In this document: positions 1 to 7,198 of the stretch, piece by piece | How positions within the stretch are numbered: the first letter of the stretch is position 1 | Layout: the number at the start of each line of letters is the position of its first letter | NCBI GenBank assembly: GCA_035655235.1 | Contig: DASRUX010000264.1 | Coordinates: forward strand, 1 to 31,474 | DNA length: 31,474 nt | DNA from: JAGTRP01 sp035655235 | GTDB lineage: Bacteria > Pseudomonadota > Gammaproteobacteria > Burkholderiales > Rhodocyclaceae | Direction of reading: 5' to 3' | Program-made: the position numbers and the translations under genes | Notes under the pieces: generated by a model | Databases searched by the model: none | What the model saw: the letters and a program-made list of their open reading frames with translations, nothing else | Told to the model about the DNA's origin: nothing

Positions 1-214
1 GGATGATGGGCACGTCATGGGCGGCGCACAGCGTCACCACTTCCGCCACTTCCTCGGTGCTTTCCGCGAAGACCACGCCGTCGGGCAGCATGGGGTCGTG
101 GACCGATTCGTCCCGGCCATGTTGCAAGCGGGTGGATTCTCCCTGGGAAAAGCGTTTTTCGAAGCGTTGGGAGAGGGCGTCGACCAGGGTTTGGGGCAGT
201 TTCGAGGCTGGCAT
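1..214 (-). CDS. FAD-linked oxidase (glycolate/D-lactate dehydrogenase type), N-terminal part only
   Basis: The leftward reading frame from an ATG at 212-214 stays open to the window edge and gives about 71 residues. After a helical start, the text LPDGVVFAESTEEVAEVV and then CAAHDVPII is typical of the beginning of the FAD-binding type 4 domain of GlcD/Dld-like flavoproteins, which oxidise 2-hydroxy acids such as D-lactate or glycolate and pass electrons to the respiratory chain. The FAD-binding glycine motif and the substrate domain lie outside the window, so the substrate cannot be given. It is divergent from the liv operon. A likely promoter lies at 239-268. The ribosome binding site is weak (GGA about eight bases upstream). 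Family is fairly sure; exact enzyme is not. Confidence 0.72.
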   Translation of the reverse strand, partial: MPASKLPQTLVDALSQRFEKRFSQGESTRLQHGRDESVHDPMLPDGVVFAESTEEVAEVVTLCAAHDVPII

Positions 215-238
215 GAGCAAATTCCGGAGAGACAGGCC

Positions 239-268
239 GTTATAGTGCCTGAATTATTGACAGGCCAA
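239..268 (-). promoter_or_regulatory. Probable sigma-70 promoter of the FAD-linked oxidase gene
   Basis: On the minus strand, TTGGCC (263-268) is followed after 18 bases by TATAAC (239-244), about 25 bases before the start codon at 214. It abuts the -35 of the rightward liv promoter, so the two divergent promoters share one short region. Seen by eye only. Confidence 0.45.
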
Positions 269-285
269 GAATCGACCGGGAAAAT
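257..285 (+). promoter_or_regulatory. Probable sigma-70 promoter of the liv operon
   Basis: A perfect TTGACA (257-262) is followed after 17 bases by GAAAAT (280-285), a 4/6 match to the -10 consensus. It would start transcription near 292, giving a leader of about 37 bases before the livK ATG at 329. Confidence 0.45.
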
Positions 286-328
286 CGGCCGGATAAATTC
301 TATGCCCCCATACTCAGGAGACTCCCCG

Positions 329-1621
329 ATGCGCGCATTCCCTGCCAAGCTGTCCGTGGTTGCTCTATCCGTTGCTGCGGCTTTCACCCTGGCCGCCTGC
401 GGCCAGAAGGAAGAGCCCAAACCCGCCGCTGCCCCGGCCGCCGCTCCCGCCGCCCCGGTCGCCAAACCGGAAGTCACCGTCAAGCTGGGCCATGTGGCGC
501 CCATGACCGGCCCCCAGGCGCACCTGGGCAAGGACAATGAGAACGGCGCCGTTCTCGCCGTCGAGGAACTCAACGCCAAAGGCCTGGAAATAGGCGGCGC
601 CAAGGTCAAGTTCGAATTGCTGAACGAGGACGACCAGGCCGATCCCAAGCAGGGCACCATCGTTGCCCAGAAGCTCGTGGACGCCAAGGTGAACGGCGTC
701 ATCGGCCATCTGAACTCCGGCACCACCATCCCGGCCTCCAAGCTCTACGCCGATGCCGGCATCCCGCAGATTTCCGGCTCCGCCACCAATCCCAAATACA
801 CCCAGCAGGGCTTCGCCACCGCCTTCCGGGTCATGGCCAACGACGAGCAGCAGGGCAAGGCCCTGGGCGAGTTTGCCGCCCAGCAGGGGGTCAAGACCGT
901 GGCCGTCATCGACGACCGCACCGCCTACGGCCAGGGCCTGGCCGACGAGTTCCGCAAGTCCGCCGAAGCCAACGGCATCAAGGTGGTCGCCAACGAATAC
1001 ACCAACGACAAGGCCACCGACTTCAAGGCCATCCTCACCAAGATCAAGTCCAAGAAGCCGGATATGGTCTTCTACGGCGGCATGGACGCCCAGGGCGGCC
1101 CCATGGTCAAGCAGATGGCCGAGCTGGGCATGAAGACCACCAAGTTCCTGGGCGGCGACGGCATTTGCACTCCGGAATTCATGAAGCTGGGCGGCCCCGC
1201 CACCGAAGGCCAGTACTGCTCCCTGCCGGGCAAGCCCCTGGAGAAGCTGGCCAAGGGCCCCGAGTTCAAGGACAAGTTCACCAAGAAGTTCAACGCCGAA
1301 ATCCAGCTCTACGCCCCCTACGTCTATGACGCGGTGATGGTCATGGCGGACTCCATGAAGCGGGCCAATTCCGTTGAGCCGGCCAAGTTCCTGCCGGAGA
1401 TCGGCAAGACCAAGTACGACGGCGTCACCGCCCATATCGAGTTCGATCCCAAGGGCGACCTGAAGGACGGCGCCATCTCCCTGTACCAGTACAAGGGCGG
1501 CAAGCTCGAATACGTGGAAACCCTGGGCGGCACCCCCGTCGTCGCCGCCGAACCGGCGCCCGCCCCGGCCGCCGCTTCCGCTCCCGCCGCCGCGCCGGCG
1601 GCCCCGGCGGAGAAGAAGTAA
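329..1621 (+). CDS. livK: Branched-chain amino acid ABC transporter substrate-binding lipoprotein
   Basis: 430 residues. It captures branched-chain amino acids, or a related amide or amino acid, in the periplasm and hands them to LivHMGF. The start at 329 has a good CAGGAG site; longer in-frame starts add non-signal sequence. Residues 1-24 form a lipoprotein signal with lipobox LAAC (Cys24). An Ala/Pro linker (about 28-44) precedes a type 1 periplasmic-binding fold. LGHVAPMTG, the NSGTTIPASKLYADAGIPQISGSATNP region and the LYAPYVYDAV region are family hallmarks. A second Ala/Pro-rich tail occupies about the last 30 residues. E. coli LivJ/LivK are about 370 residues and soluble, so the lipid anchor and both tails are unusual. 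Ligand specificity is not visible. Confidence 0.9.
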   Translation: MRAFPAKLSVVALSVAAAFTLAACGQKEEPKPAAAPAAAPAAPVAKPEVTVKLGHVAPMTGPQAHLGKDNENGAVLAVEELNAKGLEIGGAKVKFELLNEDDQADPKQGTIVAQKLVDAKVNGVIGHLNSGTTIPASKLYADAGIPQISGSATNPKYTQQGFATAFRVMANDEQQGKALGEFAAQQGVKTVAVIDDRTAYGQGLADEFRKSAEANGIKVVANEYTNDKATDFKAILTKIKSKKPDMVFYGGMDAQGGPMVKQMAELGMKTTKFLGGDGICTPEFMKLGGPATEGQYCSLPGKPLEKLAKGPEFKDKFTKKFNAEIQLYAPYVYDAVMVMADSMKRANSVEPAKFLPEIGKTKYDGVTAHIEFDPKGDLKDGAISLYQYKGGKLEYVETLGGTPVVAAEPAPAPAAASAPAAAPAAPAEKK

Positions 1622-1641
1622 ACCTGCCTCACTTGAACGGG

Positions 1642-1661
1642 ACGGCGCCTCAGGGCGCCGT
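1642..1661 (+). terminator. Hairpin between livK and livH (attenuator or partial terminator)
   Basis: ACGGCGCC (1642-1649) and GGCGCCGT (1654-1661) form a perfect 8 bp GC-rich stem with a TCAG loop, followed by TTCTCC and then the livH ATG at 1668. The U-run is short, so read-through is expected. Such hairpins often keep binding-protein mRNA in excess over permease mRNA. It also occupies the place where a livH Shine-Dalgarno sequence would sit. Confidence 0.6.
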
Positions 1662-1667
1662 TTCTCC

Positions 1668-2591
1668 ATGGATACCTTATTCCAACAGCTTATCAACGGC
1701 CTGGTCCAGGGCAGCATCTACGCCCTGGTCGCCCTCGGCTACACCATGGTCTACGGGATCATGGGCCTCATCAATTTCGCCCATGGCGAAGTGGTCATGA
1801 TCGGCACCCTGGTGGCCATCACGGTCATCAGCACCCTGACTGCCATGGGCGTTCCGGTGGGCGCTGCCGGCCTGGCGGGCGTGGTGGCGGCCATCCTGGT
1901 CTGCATGGCCCTGGGCTGGTGGCTGGAGCGGGTGGCCTACCGGCCCCTGCGCCACGCGCCGCGGCTCACTCCCCTCATCACTGCCATCGGCATGTCCATC
2001 GTCCTCCAGAACCTGGCCATGATCATCTGGGGCCGTAATTACCGGACCTTCCCGCCCCTCATGGAAATCCAGACCTTCGAGGTGGCCGGGGCCAGCTTCA
2101 CCAATGTCCAGGTGATGATCGTGCTGGTGTCCGCCGCCATGATGGCCGGCCTCCTCTTCCTCATCTTCCGTACCAAGCTCGGGATGGCCATGCGGGCCAC
2201 TTCCCAGAATCCCCAGGTGGCGAGCCTGATGGGGGTCAATATCAACCGGGTCATCGCCTCCGCCTTCGTGGTGGGCTCCGCCCTGGGGGCCGTGGCCGGG
2301 GTGATGGTGGGCAACTATTATGAAGTCGCCCATTACCAGATGGGCTCCATGTTGGGCCTCAAGGCCTTCACCGCCGCTGTCCTGGGCGGCATCGGCAACA
2401 TCGCCGGGGCCATGGCGGGCGGGGTGCTGCTGGGCATCATCGAGGCCCTGGGCGCCGGCTATATCGGCGACCTGACCAACGGCTTCCTGGGGAGCAATTA
2501 CCAGGACATCTTCGCCTTCATCGTGCTGATCGGCGTCCTCATGTTCCGGCCCTCGGGGCTGCTGGGGGAAAAGACGGGGGATCGGGCATGA
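1668..2591 (+). CDS. livH: Branched-chain amino acid ABC transporter permease LivH
   Basis: 307 residues, the usual LivH length. It is one of two inner-membrane channel subunits of the Liv importer. The start MDTLFQQLINGLVQGSIYALVALGYTMVYG and the nearby NFAHGE motif are diagnostic of LivH. The rest is mostly hydrophobic, with about eight membrane segments, and the C-terminal GxLGGIGN and FRPSGLLGEK stretches are typical. No clear Shine-Dalgarno sequence precedes the ATG; a hairpin ends seven bases upstream. The stop overlaps the livM start by four bases (ATGA), indicating translational coupling. Confidence 0.95.
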   Translation: MDTLFQQLINGLVQGSIYALVALGYTMVYGIMGLINFAHGEVVMIGTLVAITVISTLTAMGVPVGAAGLAGVVAAILVCMALGWWLERVAYRPLRHAPRLTPLITAIGMSIVLQNLAMIIWGRNYRTFPPLMEIQTFEVAGASFTNVQVMIVLVSAAMMAGLLFLIFRTKLGMAMRATSQNPQVASLMGVNINRVIASAFVVGSALGAVAGVMVGNYYEVAHYQMGSMLGLKAFTAAVLGGIGNIAGAMAGGVLLGIIEALGAGYIGDLTNGFLGSNYQDIFAFIVLIGVLMFRPSGLLGEKTGDRA

Positions 2592-3658
2592 ACGCAGGCA
2601 AGATTCTCTGGCTCAATCCCCGCTCCGCCGGGGGCATCGCCCTCATTGCCGTCGCCCTGCTGGCGTTGCCCTTCGTGGCGGCCATGGGCGGGCAGGCCTG
2701 GGTGCGCATCGTCGATTTCGCCATCCTCTACGTCTTCCTGGCCCTGGGGCTCAATATCGTGGTGGGCTTCGCCGGCCTCCTGGACCTGGGCTACGTGGCC
2801 TTCTACGCCGTCGGGGCCTACGTCTATGCCCTGCTGGCGAGCCCTCACTTCGGCCTGCATCTGCCCTTCTGGGCCATCCTGCCCATGGGGGCGGCGGCGG
2901 CCTGCCTCTTCGGCATGCTCCTGGGGGCGCCGACCCTCAAGCTGCGGGGCGATTACCTGGCCATCGTCACCCTGGGCTTCGGGGAGATCATCCGCATCTT
3001 CCTCAACAACCTGAACGCCCCCGTCAACATCACCAACGGCGCCCAGGGCATCACCCTGATCGACCCGATCGCGGTGGGAAGCTTCAAGTTCAGCGGCAAT
3101 ACCCAGATTCTCGGGCTGACCCTGACCGGACCCCAGAAGTATTACTTCCTGCTGGTGGCCCTGGCCATCGTCGTCATCCTCATCAACCTGCGGCTCCAGC
3201 ACTCCCGCATCGGCCGGGCCTGGCAGGCCATCCGGGAGGACGAGATCGCCGCCAAGGCCATCGGCATCAACACCCGCAACATCAAGCTCTTGGCCTTCGC
3301 CATGGGGGCGAGCTTCGGCGGCGTGGCCGGCGGCATCTTCACCGCCATGCAGGGCTTCGTCTCGCCGGAAAGCTTCTCCCTGGTGGAGTCGGTGATGATC
3401 CTGGCCATGGTGGTGCTGGGGGGGATGGGCCATATCCCTGGAGTGATCCTGGGGGCGGTGCTCCTTGCCGTCCTGCCGGAGGTGCTGCGCTACGGCGTCG
3501 GGCCCGTGCAGCAGGCGCTGTTCGGCAAGGTGCTGGTGGACCCGGAAAGCCTGCGCATGCTCATCTTCGGCTTGGCCCTGGTGCTGGTCATGCGCTGGCG
3601 GCCGGCGGGGCTGTGGCCGTCGCCGGAGCGTCGGCGCGAGTTGGCGGAGAAGCTGTGA
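2588..3658 (+). CDS. livM: Branched-chain amino acid ABC transporter permease LivM
   Basis: 356 residues. It is the second membrane subunit and pairs with LivH. Family features are ALGLNIVVGFAGLLDLGYVAFYAVGAY near residues 50-80, the cytoplasmic coupling segment GRAWQAIREDEIAAKAIGINT near 215-235, and a C-terminal VMRWRPAGLWP. Hydrophobic segments fill most of the chain (roughly ten). The ATG lies in the livH stop (ATGA) and the stop shares one base with the livG start (TGATG), so the four genes are one coupled operon. Confidence 0.95.
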   Translation: MNAGKILWLNPRSAGGIALIAVALLALPFVAAMGGQAWVRIVDFAILYVFLALGLNIVVGFAGLLDLGYVAFYAVGAYVYALLASPHFGLHLPFWAILPMGAAAACLFGMLLGAPTLKLRGDYLAIVTLGFGEIIRIFLNNLNAPVNITNGAQGITLIDPIAVGSFKFSGNTQILGLTLTGPQKYYFLLVALAIVVILINLRLQHSRIGRAWQAIREDEIAAKAIGINTRNIKLLAFAMGASFGGVAGGIFTAMQGFVSPESFSLVESVMILAMVVLGGMGHIPGVILGAVLLAVLPEVLRYGVGPVQQALFGKVLVDPESLRMLIFGLALVLVMRWRPAGLWPSPERRRELAEKL

Positions 3659-4423
3659 TGGCAGACCTTCTTCTCGAAGCCAAGGGCGTTGCCAAGCATT
3701 TCGGCGGGGTGAAGGCGCTGCGGGACGTATCCCTCACCATTCGCCGGGGCGAGGTCTATGGCCTCATCGGCCCCAATGGCGCCGGCAAGACCACCCTGTT
3801 CAACTGCCTGACCGGGCTCTACGTGCCGGAAGAGGGCGGTTTCGTCTTCGACGGCGCCCCCCTGGCGGCGGATGCGCCCCATGAGGCGGCGGCCCGGGGC
3901 ATCGCCCGCACTTTTCAGAACATCCGCCTGTTCGGCAACATGACCGCCCTGGAGAACGTCATGGTGGGCCGCCATGTGCGGACCCGGGCGGGCGTTCTCG
4001 GCGCAATCTTCCGGGATGGCCGCACCAAGGCCGAGGAAGCCGCCATCGAGCGCCGGGCCGAGGAACTGCTCCATTACGTGGGAATCTCCGACCGGGCCTG
4101 GGACTTGTCCAAAAATCTCTCCTACGGCGACCAGCGCCGCCTGGAAATCGCCCGAGCCCTGGCCACCGATCCCAAGCTCCTCTGCCTGGACGAGCCGGCC
4201 GCCGGCATGAACGCTACCGAAACCGAGGAGTTGCGCTGCCTCATCGAAGGCATCCGCAAAGACGGAACCACGGTGCTCCTCATCGAACACGACGTGAAGC
4301 TGGTCATGGGCCTGTGCGACCGGGTGGCGGTGCTGGATTACGGCCAGAAGATTTGCGAAGACGTGCCGGCGGTGGTGCAGAAGGACTCGCGGGTGATCGA
4401 AGCCTATCTGGGAGGAGGCCACA

Positions 4424-4431
<8 letters not shown>
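3658..4431 (+). CDS. livG: Branched-chain amino acid ABC transporter ATP-binding protein LivG
   Basis: 257 residues, a cytoplasmic ATPase subunit. Walker A GPNGAGKTT lies near residues 38-46, the Q-loop is in ARTFQNIRLF, the ABC signature is the LivG-type variant LSYGDQRRLEIARAL, and Walker B LLCLDEPAAGMN plus the H-loop (LLIEHD) follow. LivG commonly has SYGDQR in place of LSGGQ, which separates it from LivF. An in-frame ATG 45 bases upstream lies inside livM and would add a non-homologous peptide; the 3658 start overlaps the livM stop by one base and is preferred. The end overlaps livF by eight bases. Confidence 0.95.
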
Positions 4432-5131
<700 letters not shown>

Positions 5132-5140
5132 AAACGGAAA

Positions 5141-5159
5141 GGGCGGCCATCGGCCGCCC
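5141..5159. terminator. Hairpin terminator between livF and the iron operon
   Basis: GGGCGGCC (5141-5148) and GGCCGCCC (5152-5159) form a perfect 8 bp stem with a three-base loop. On the minus strand the stem is followed by TTTCCGTTTC, so the U-rich side serves the leftward operon ending at 5180. On the plus strand it can still stop livF transcripts, but no T-run follows. Confidence 0.65.
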
Positions 5160-5179
5160 TGGAAGTCCTCGAAACTTGC

Positions 5180-5920
5180 TTAGAACTCGTATTCCGTCTG
5201 CAAGCGGAAGGTATGGTCCGGGGAGTTGGAAGTGGTCCCGAACAGATAGGCTGCGTTGTACTTGATCACCTGCCGGCCCCCCAGGGCGAACTTGCCGAAC
5301 ACGGCGGGTCCGATGCGGTGGTTCTGGTCGCCGGAATTCTCCCATTTGTTCCACTTACCCACTTCCCCGAAAGCCTGGATGCCGTATTCGAACTGGGGCA
5401 GCCAGCGGTACTTGGCCTGGAACTGGTAGCCCATCGCCGTGTTCCTGGGATCGTCGGTAGTGCCCCGGTAGTTGCGCTGGAACAGCAGGTTGGCGTTGAC
5501 CTGGACCTTGCCGAATTCGGTCTGGAACAGGGGGCCCCATCTGAATTCGTAGCCTTCGGAGTGGTCCTTGGGCTTCTCGATCTCGGTGATCAGGCCCACA
5601 TCTACCGGGAACTGGCCGGGTTCGGTGAGCTGGAACTTGTTTTCCCACTCCCAGGCGTCGAAGGTGGTCGTTTCGCCGCCAATCTTGTTGTACTTCACGT
5701 AGATTTCGGTGAACCAGTTGTGGGTGGCACCGTAGCCGAAGCCGACGCTGCTGGCGTTCAGGCGATCCTGGTCCTTCTGCTTCCACGAACCGAACTTGAA
5801 GTCGATTTCCCGCTCACCGTATTCCACGCTCGGCAGGTACATGTAGTCCGCAGGACCGGCGTGGGCATTTTGCAGGCAAAGGGTGGCCGTGGCAGCGGCG
5901 AGGGCTGCAAGACGTTTCAT
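5180..5920 (-). CDS. Small outer-membrane beta-barrel protein of the Fur-linked iron operon, function unknown
   Basis: 246 residues. The start at 5920 has AAAGGA upstream, and the first 21 residues form a Sec signal peptide ending NAHA. The mature part shows alternating, aromatic-rich strands (for example GYEFRWGPLFQTEF, VQVNANLLFQRNYRG, MGYQFQAKYRWLPQFEYGIQAFGEV) and ends in YEF. A terminal Phe with alternating hydrophobics is the sorting signal of outer-membrane barrels, and the size suits roughly 10-12 strands. There is no TonB box or plug domain, so it is not a TonB-dependent receptor. Only 11 bases separate it from the Ftr1 permease gene, and the terminator lies just beyond, so it is the last gene of an iron operon. 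Iron passage or cell-surface iron binding is an inference from context only. Confidence 0.8.
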   Translation of the reverse strand: MKRLAALAAATATLCLQNAHAGPADYMYLPSVEYGEREIDFKFGSWKQKDQDRLNASSVGFGYGATHNWFTEIYVKYNKIGGETTTFDAWEWENKFQLTEPGQFPVDVGLITEIEKPKDHSEGYEFRWGPLFQTEFGKVQVNANLLFQRNYRGTTDDPRNTAMGYQFQAKYRWLPQFEYGIQAFGEVGKWNKWENSGDQNHRIGPAVFGKFALGGRQVIKYNAAYLFGTTSNSPDHTFRLQTEYEF

Positions 5921-5931
5921 GGTGAGTCCTT

Positions 5932-6759
5932 TCAGGAAGCTTGTGGAGCGGGTGAAACCATGGGCCGGCGGGCGAGCCGCATGCCGGTAAGGATGATCGC
6001 CAGGGTGGTGGTGTAGAAAATGAACTGCATCCCCGTTGGCTGGGCCTCGTAGCCGACCAGCATGTGGAGTACGGCGCCGACGGCGGAATCTACCGGCAGC
6101 AGGCTGGACGTGTCCCAGAGGGGAGAGCGGAGCGGCGGCAGCATGTCCGCCTGGATCAGGAAGCGCGCCGCCTGGCCGGCCATGCCAGCGGCGACCATGA
6201 GGATGAGTCCGGCGGTGACGCCGAAGAACCAGCGCAGGGGAATCCGCAGCAGGCCCGCGTACATGGCAAGGCCGGCGCCGATGCCCCCGGCCAGGCCCAG
6301 GATGCCGCCGGCGGCGATGCCGGAAGTGTCCGGTCCGCTGGTGGCCAGGCCGTAGAGGAAGAGCACCGTCTCCGAGCCTTCCCGCAGCACCGCCATGGCG
6401 ATGATGACGGCGATGGCGGAGAGGTCCCGCTCGCCCTGGCGGACGGAATGGGCAACGCCCTTGGCCTCCTGCACCATCTCCTGAGCGTGGGAGGCCATCC
6501 AGATGTTGTGCCAGCCGAGCATCGCCACGGCGATGCCCAGGACGCAGGCGTTGAAGAGTTCTTGGCCGGCACCGTCCGCCCATTCGGCGATCTGCTCGGT
6601 CAGGCCGGCCACCACCAGGGAGCCGAGGAGGCCGGCGGTGATGCCCGCCACCAGCCAGCGGTTACGCCCCGGGATGGCCCGGGTGGCGGCCGCGACGATG
6701 CCGATGAGGAGGGCGGCTTCGAGGGATTCCCGTAGGACGATGATGGCGGCGCCGAACAT
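5932..6759 (-). CDS. Ftr1-family high-affinity iron permease
   Basis: 275 residues with about seven membrane helices. The two conserved iron-coordinating motifs are present: RESLE at residues 10-14 in helix 1 and REGSE at 126-130 in helix 4. Both match the REXXE pattern of Ftr1/EfeU/FtrC proteins, which move iron across the cytoplasmic membrane. The start at 6759 has GGAG a few bases upstream. It lies five bases after the cupredoxin-like gene and just before the beta-barrel gene. No EfeO, EfeB, P19 or FtrD polyferredoxin gene is next to it, so its partner differs from the E. coli and Bordetella systems. Regulation is probably by Fur through the box at 7107-7129. Confidence 0.9.
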   Translation of the reverse strand: MFGAAIIVLRESLEAALLIGIVAAATRAIPGRNRWLVAGITAGLLGSLVVAGLTEQIAEWADGAGQELFNACVLGIAVAMLGWHNIWMASHAQEMVQEAKGVAHSVRQGERDLSAIAVIIAMAVLREGSETVLFLYGLATSGPDTSGIAAGGILGLAGGIGAGLAMYAGLLRIPLRWFFGVTAGLILMVAAGMAGQAARFLIQADMLPPLRSPLWDTSSLLPVDSAVGAVLHMLVGYEAQPTGMQFIFYTTTLAIILTGMRLARRPMVSPAPQAS

Positions 6760-6764
6760 GGTCT

Positions 6765-7082
6765 TTACTCCGCGATGACCACGCCCTGGGCGGTCTTGGA
6801 ATTGAATTCGCCCATGAACGGATACTTGCCCGGCTTTAGCGGCCCGATGAAGACCACGCCCTTGCTGTTGCCCGGGATGACCTTTTCCCGGTTCAGCTCA
6901 TGGCTTTCGAATTCCTCGGGGGTGGGGTCCTGGTTGTCGATGACCAGCTTGATTTTCTTGTCGGCGGGGACGCGAACCTCGGACGGCGTGAAACGGTGGT
7001 CCTTGATGGTCAGCGCCTGTTCCACATCGGCGGCGAAGGCGACCGCGGGCAGCAGGGAAAGAAACAGTAGGGCACGACGCAT
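6765..7082 (-). CDS. Periplasmic cupredoxin-like protein, probable Ftr1 partner
   Basis: 105 residues. The ATG at 7082 is preceded by GGGAG; an upstream in-frame start at 7109 would lie in the Fur box and is rejected. Residues 1-18 are a signal peptide with a cut near AFA/ADV. The rest is a short beta-sandwich like the cupredoxin domains found with Ftr1 permeases: FTPSEVRVPADKKIKLVIDNQD, then FESHELNREKVIPG, then LKPGKYPFMGEF. Candidate metal ligands are His29, His61 and Met90, plus many acids. There is no cysteine, and the loop that normally reads like Y-x-C-x-x-H is PFMGEF, so a classic type 1 copper site is unlikely. It may bind iron or a different copper state and deliver metal to Ftr1. 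First gene of the operon. Confidence 0.85.
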   Translation of the reverse strand: MRRALLFLSLLPAVAFAADVEQALTIKDHRFTPSEVRVPADKKIKLVIDNQDPTPEEFESHELNREKVIPGNSKGVVFIGPLKPGKYPFMGEFNSKTAQGVVIAE

Positions 7083-7106
7083 GGCACACTCCCGTTGAAT
7101 TGTCAG

Positions 7107-7129
7107 CAAATGATAAGCGTTATCATTTG
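7107..7129. promoter_or_regulatory. Fur box
   Basis: CAAATGATAA (7107-7116) and TTATCATTTG (7120-7129) form a perfect inverted repeat with a GCG centre. It resembles Fur sites of the AAATGATAA/TTCTCATTT type. It covers the -10 and spacer of the promoter for the cupredoxin-Ftr1-barrel operon, so iron-loaded Fur would block RNA polymerase. Confidence 0.85.
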
Positions 7130-7138
7130 TATCCGCAA
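7110..7138 (-). promoter_or_regulatory. Promoter of the iron operon
   Basis: On the minus strand TTGCGG (7133-7138) is followed after 17 bases by TATCAT (7110-7115, 5/6 to consensus). The -10 lies inside the Fur box. Transcription would start near 7103, about 20 bases before the cupredoxin start codon. Confidence 0.6.
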
Positions 7139-7161
7139 GTACGGGATGTTACGTATGGGTG

Positions 7162-7189
7162 CCCCGGGTGACGCTGCAATCACCCGGGG
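7162..7189. terminator. Stem-loop after the flavin reductase gene
   Basis: CCCCGGGTGA (7162-7171) and TCACCCGGGG (7180-7189) form a perfect 10 bp stem with an eight-base loop. It lies ten bases past the leftward reductase stop and before the iron-operon promoter. No T-run follows on either strand, so it may terminate weakly or mainly protect the 3' end. Confidence 0.5.
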
Positions 7190-7198
7190 GTAAGACGA

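Noticed and set aside
17..328. 104-codon N-terminal extension of the livK frame
   Set aside because: It would run through the divergent promoters and the opposing oxidase gene, and would bury the lipoprotein signal. The ATG at 329 has a good ribosome binding site.
365..1717. Minus-strand open frame of 450 codons opposite livK
   Set aside because: Low-complexity Gly/Leu/Val product caused by high GC; no ribosome binding site and no motif.
5921..6583. Extension of the beta-barrel frame upstream to 6583
   Set aside because: It overlaps the Ftr1 gene out of frame. The start at 5920 has a ribosome binding site and a signal peptide.
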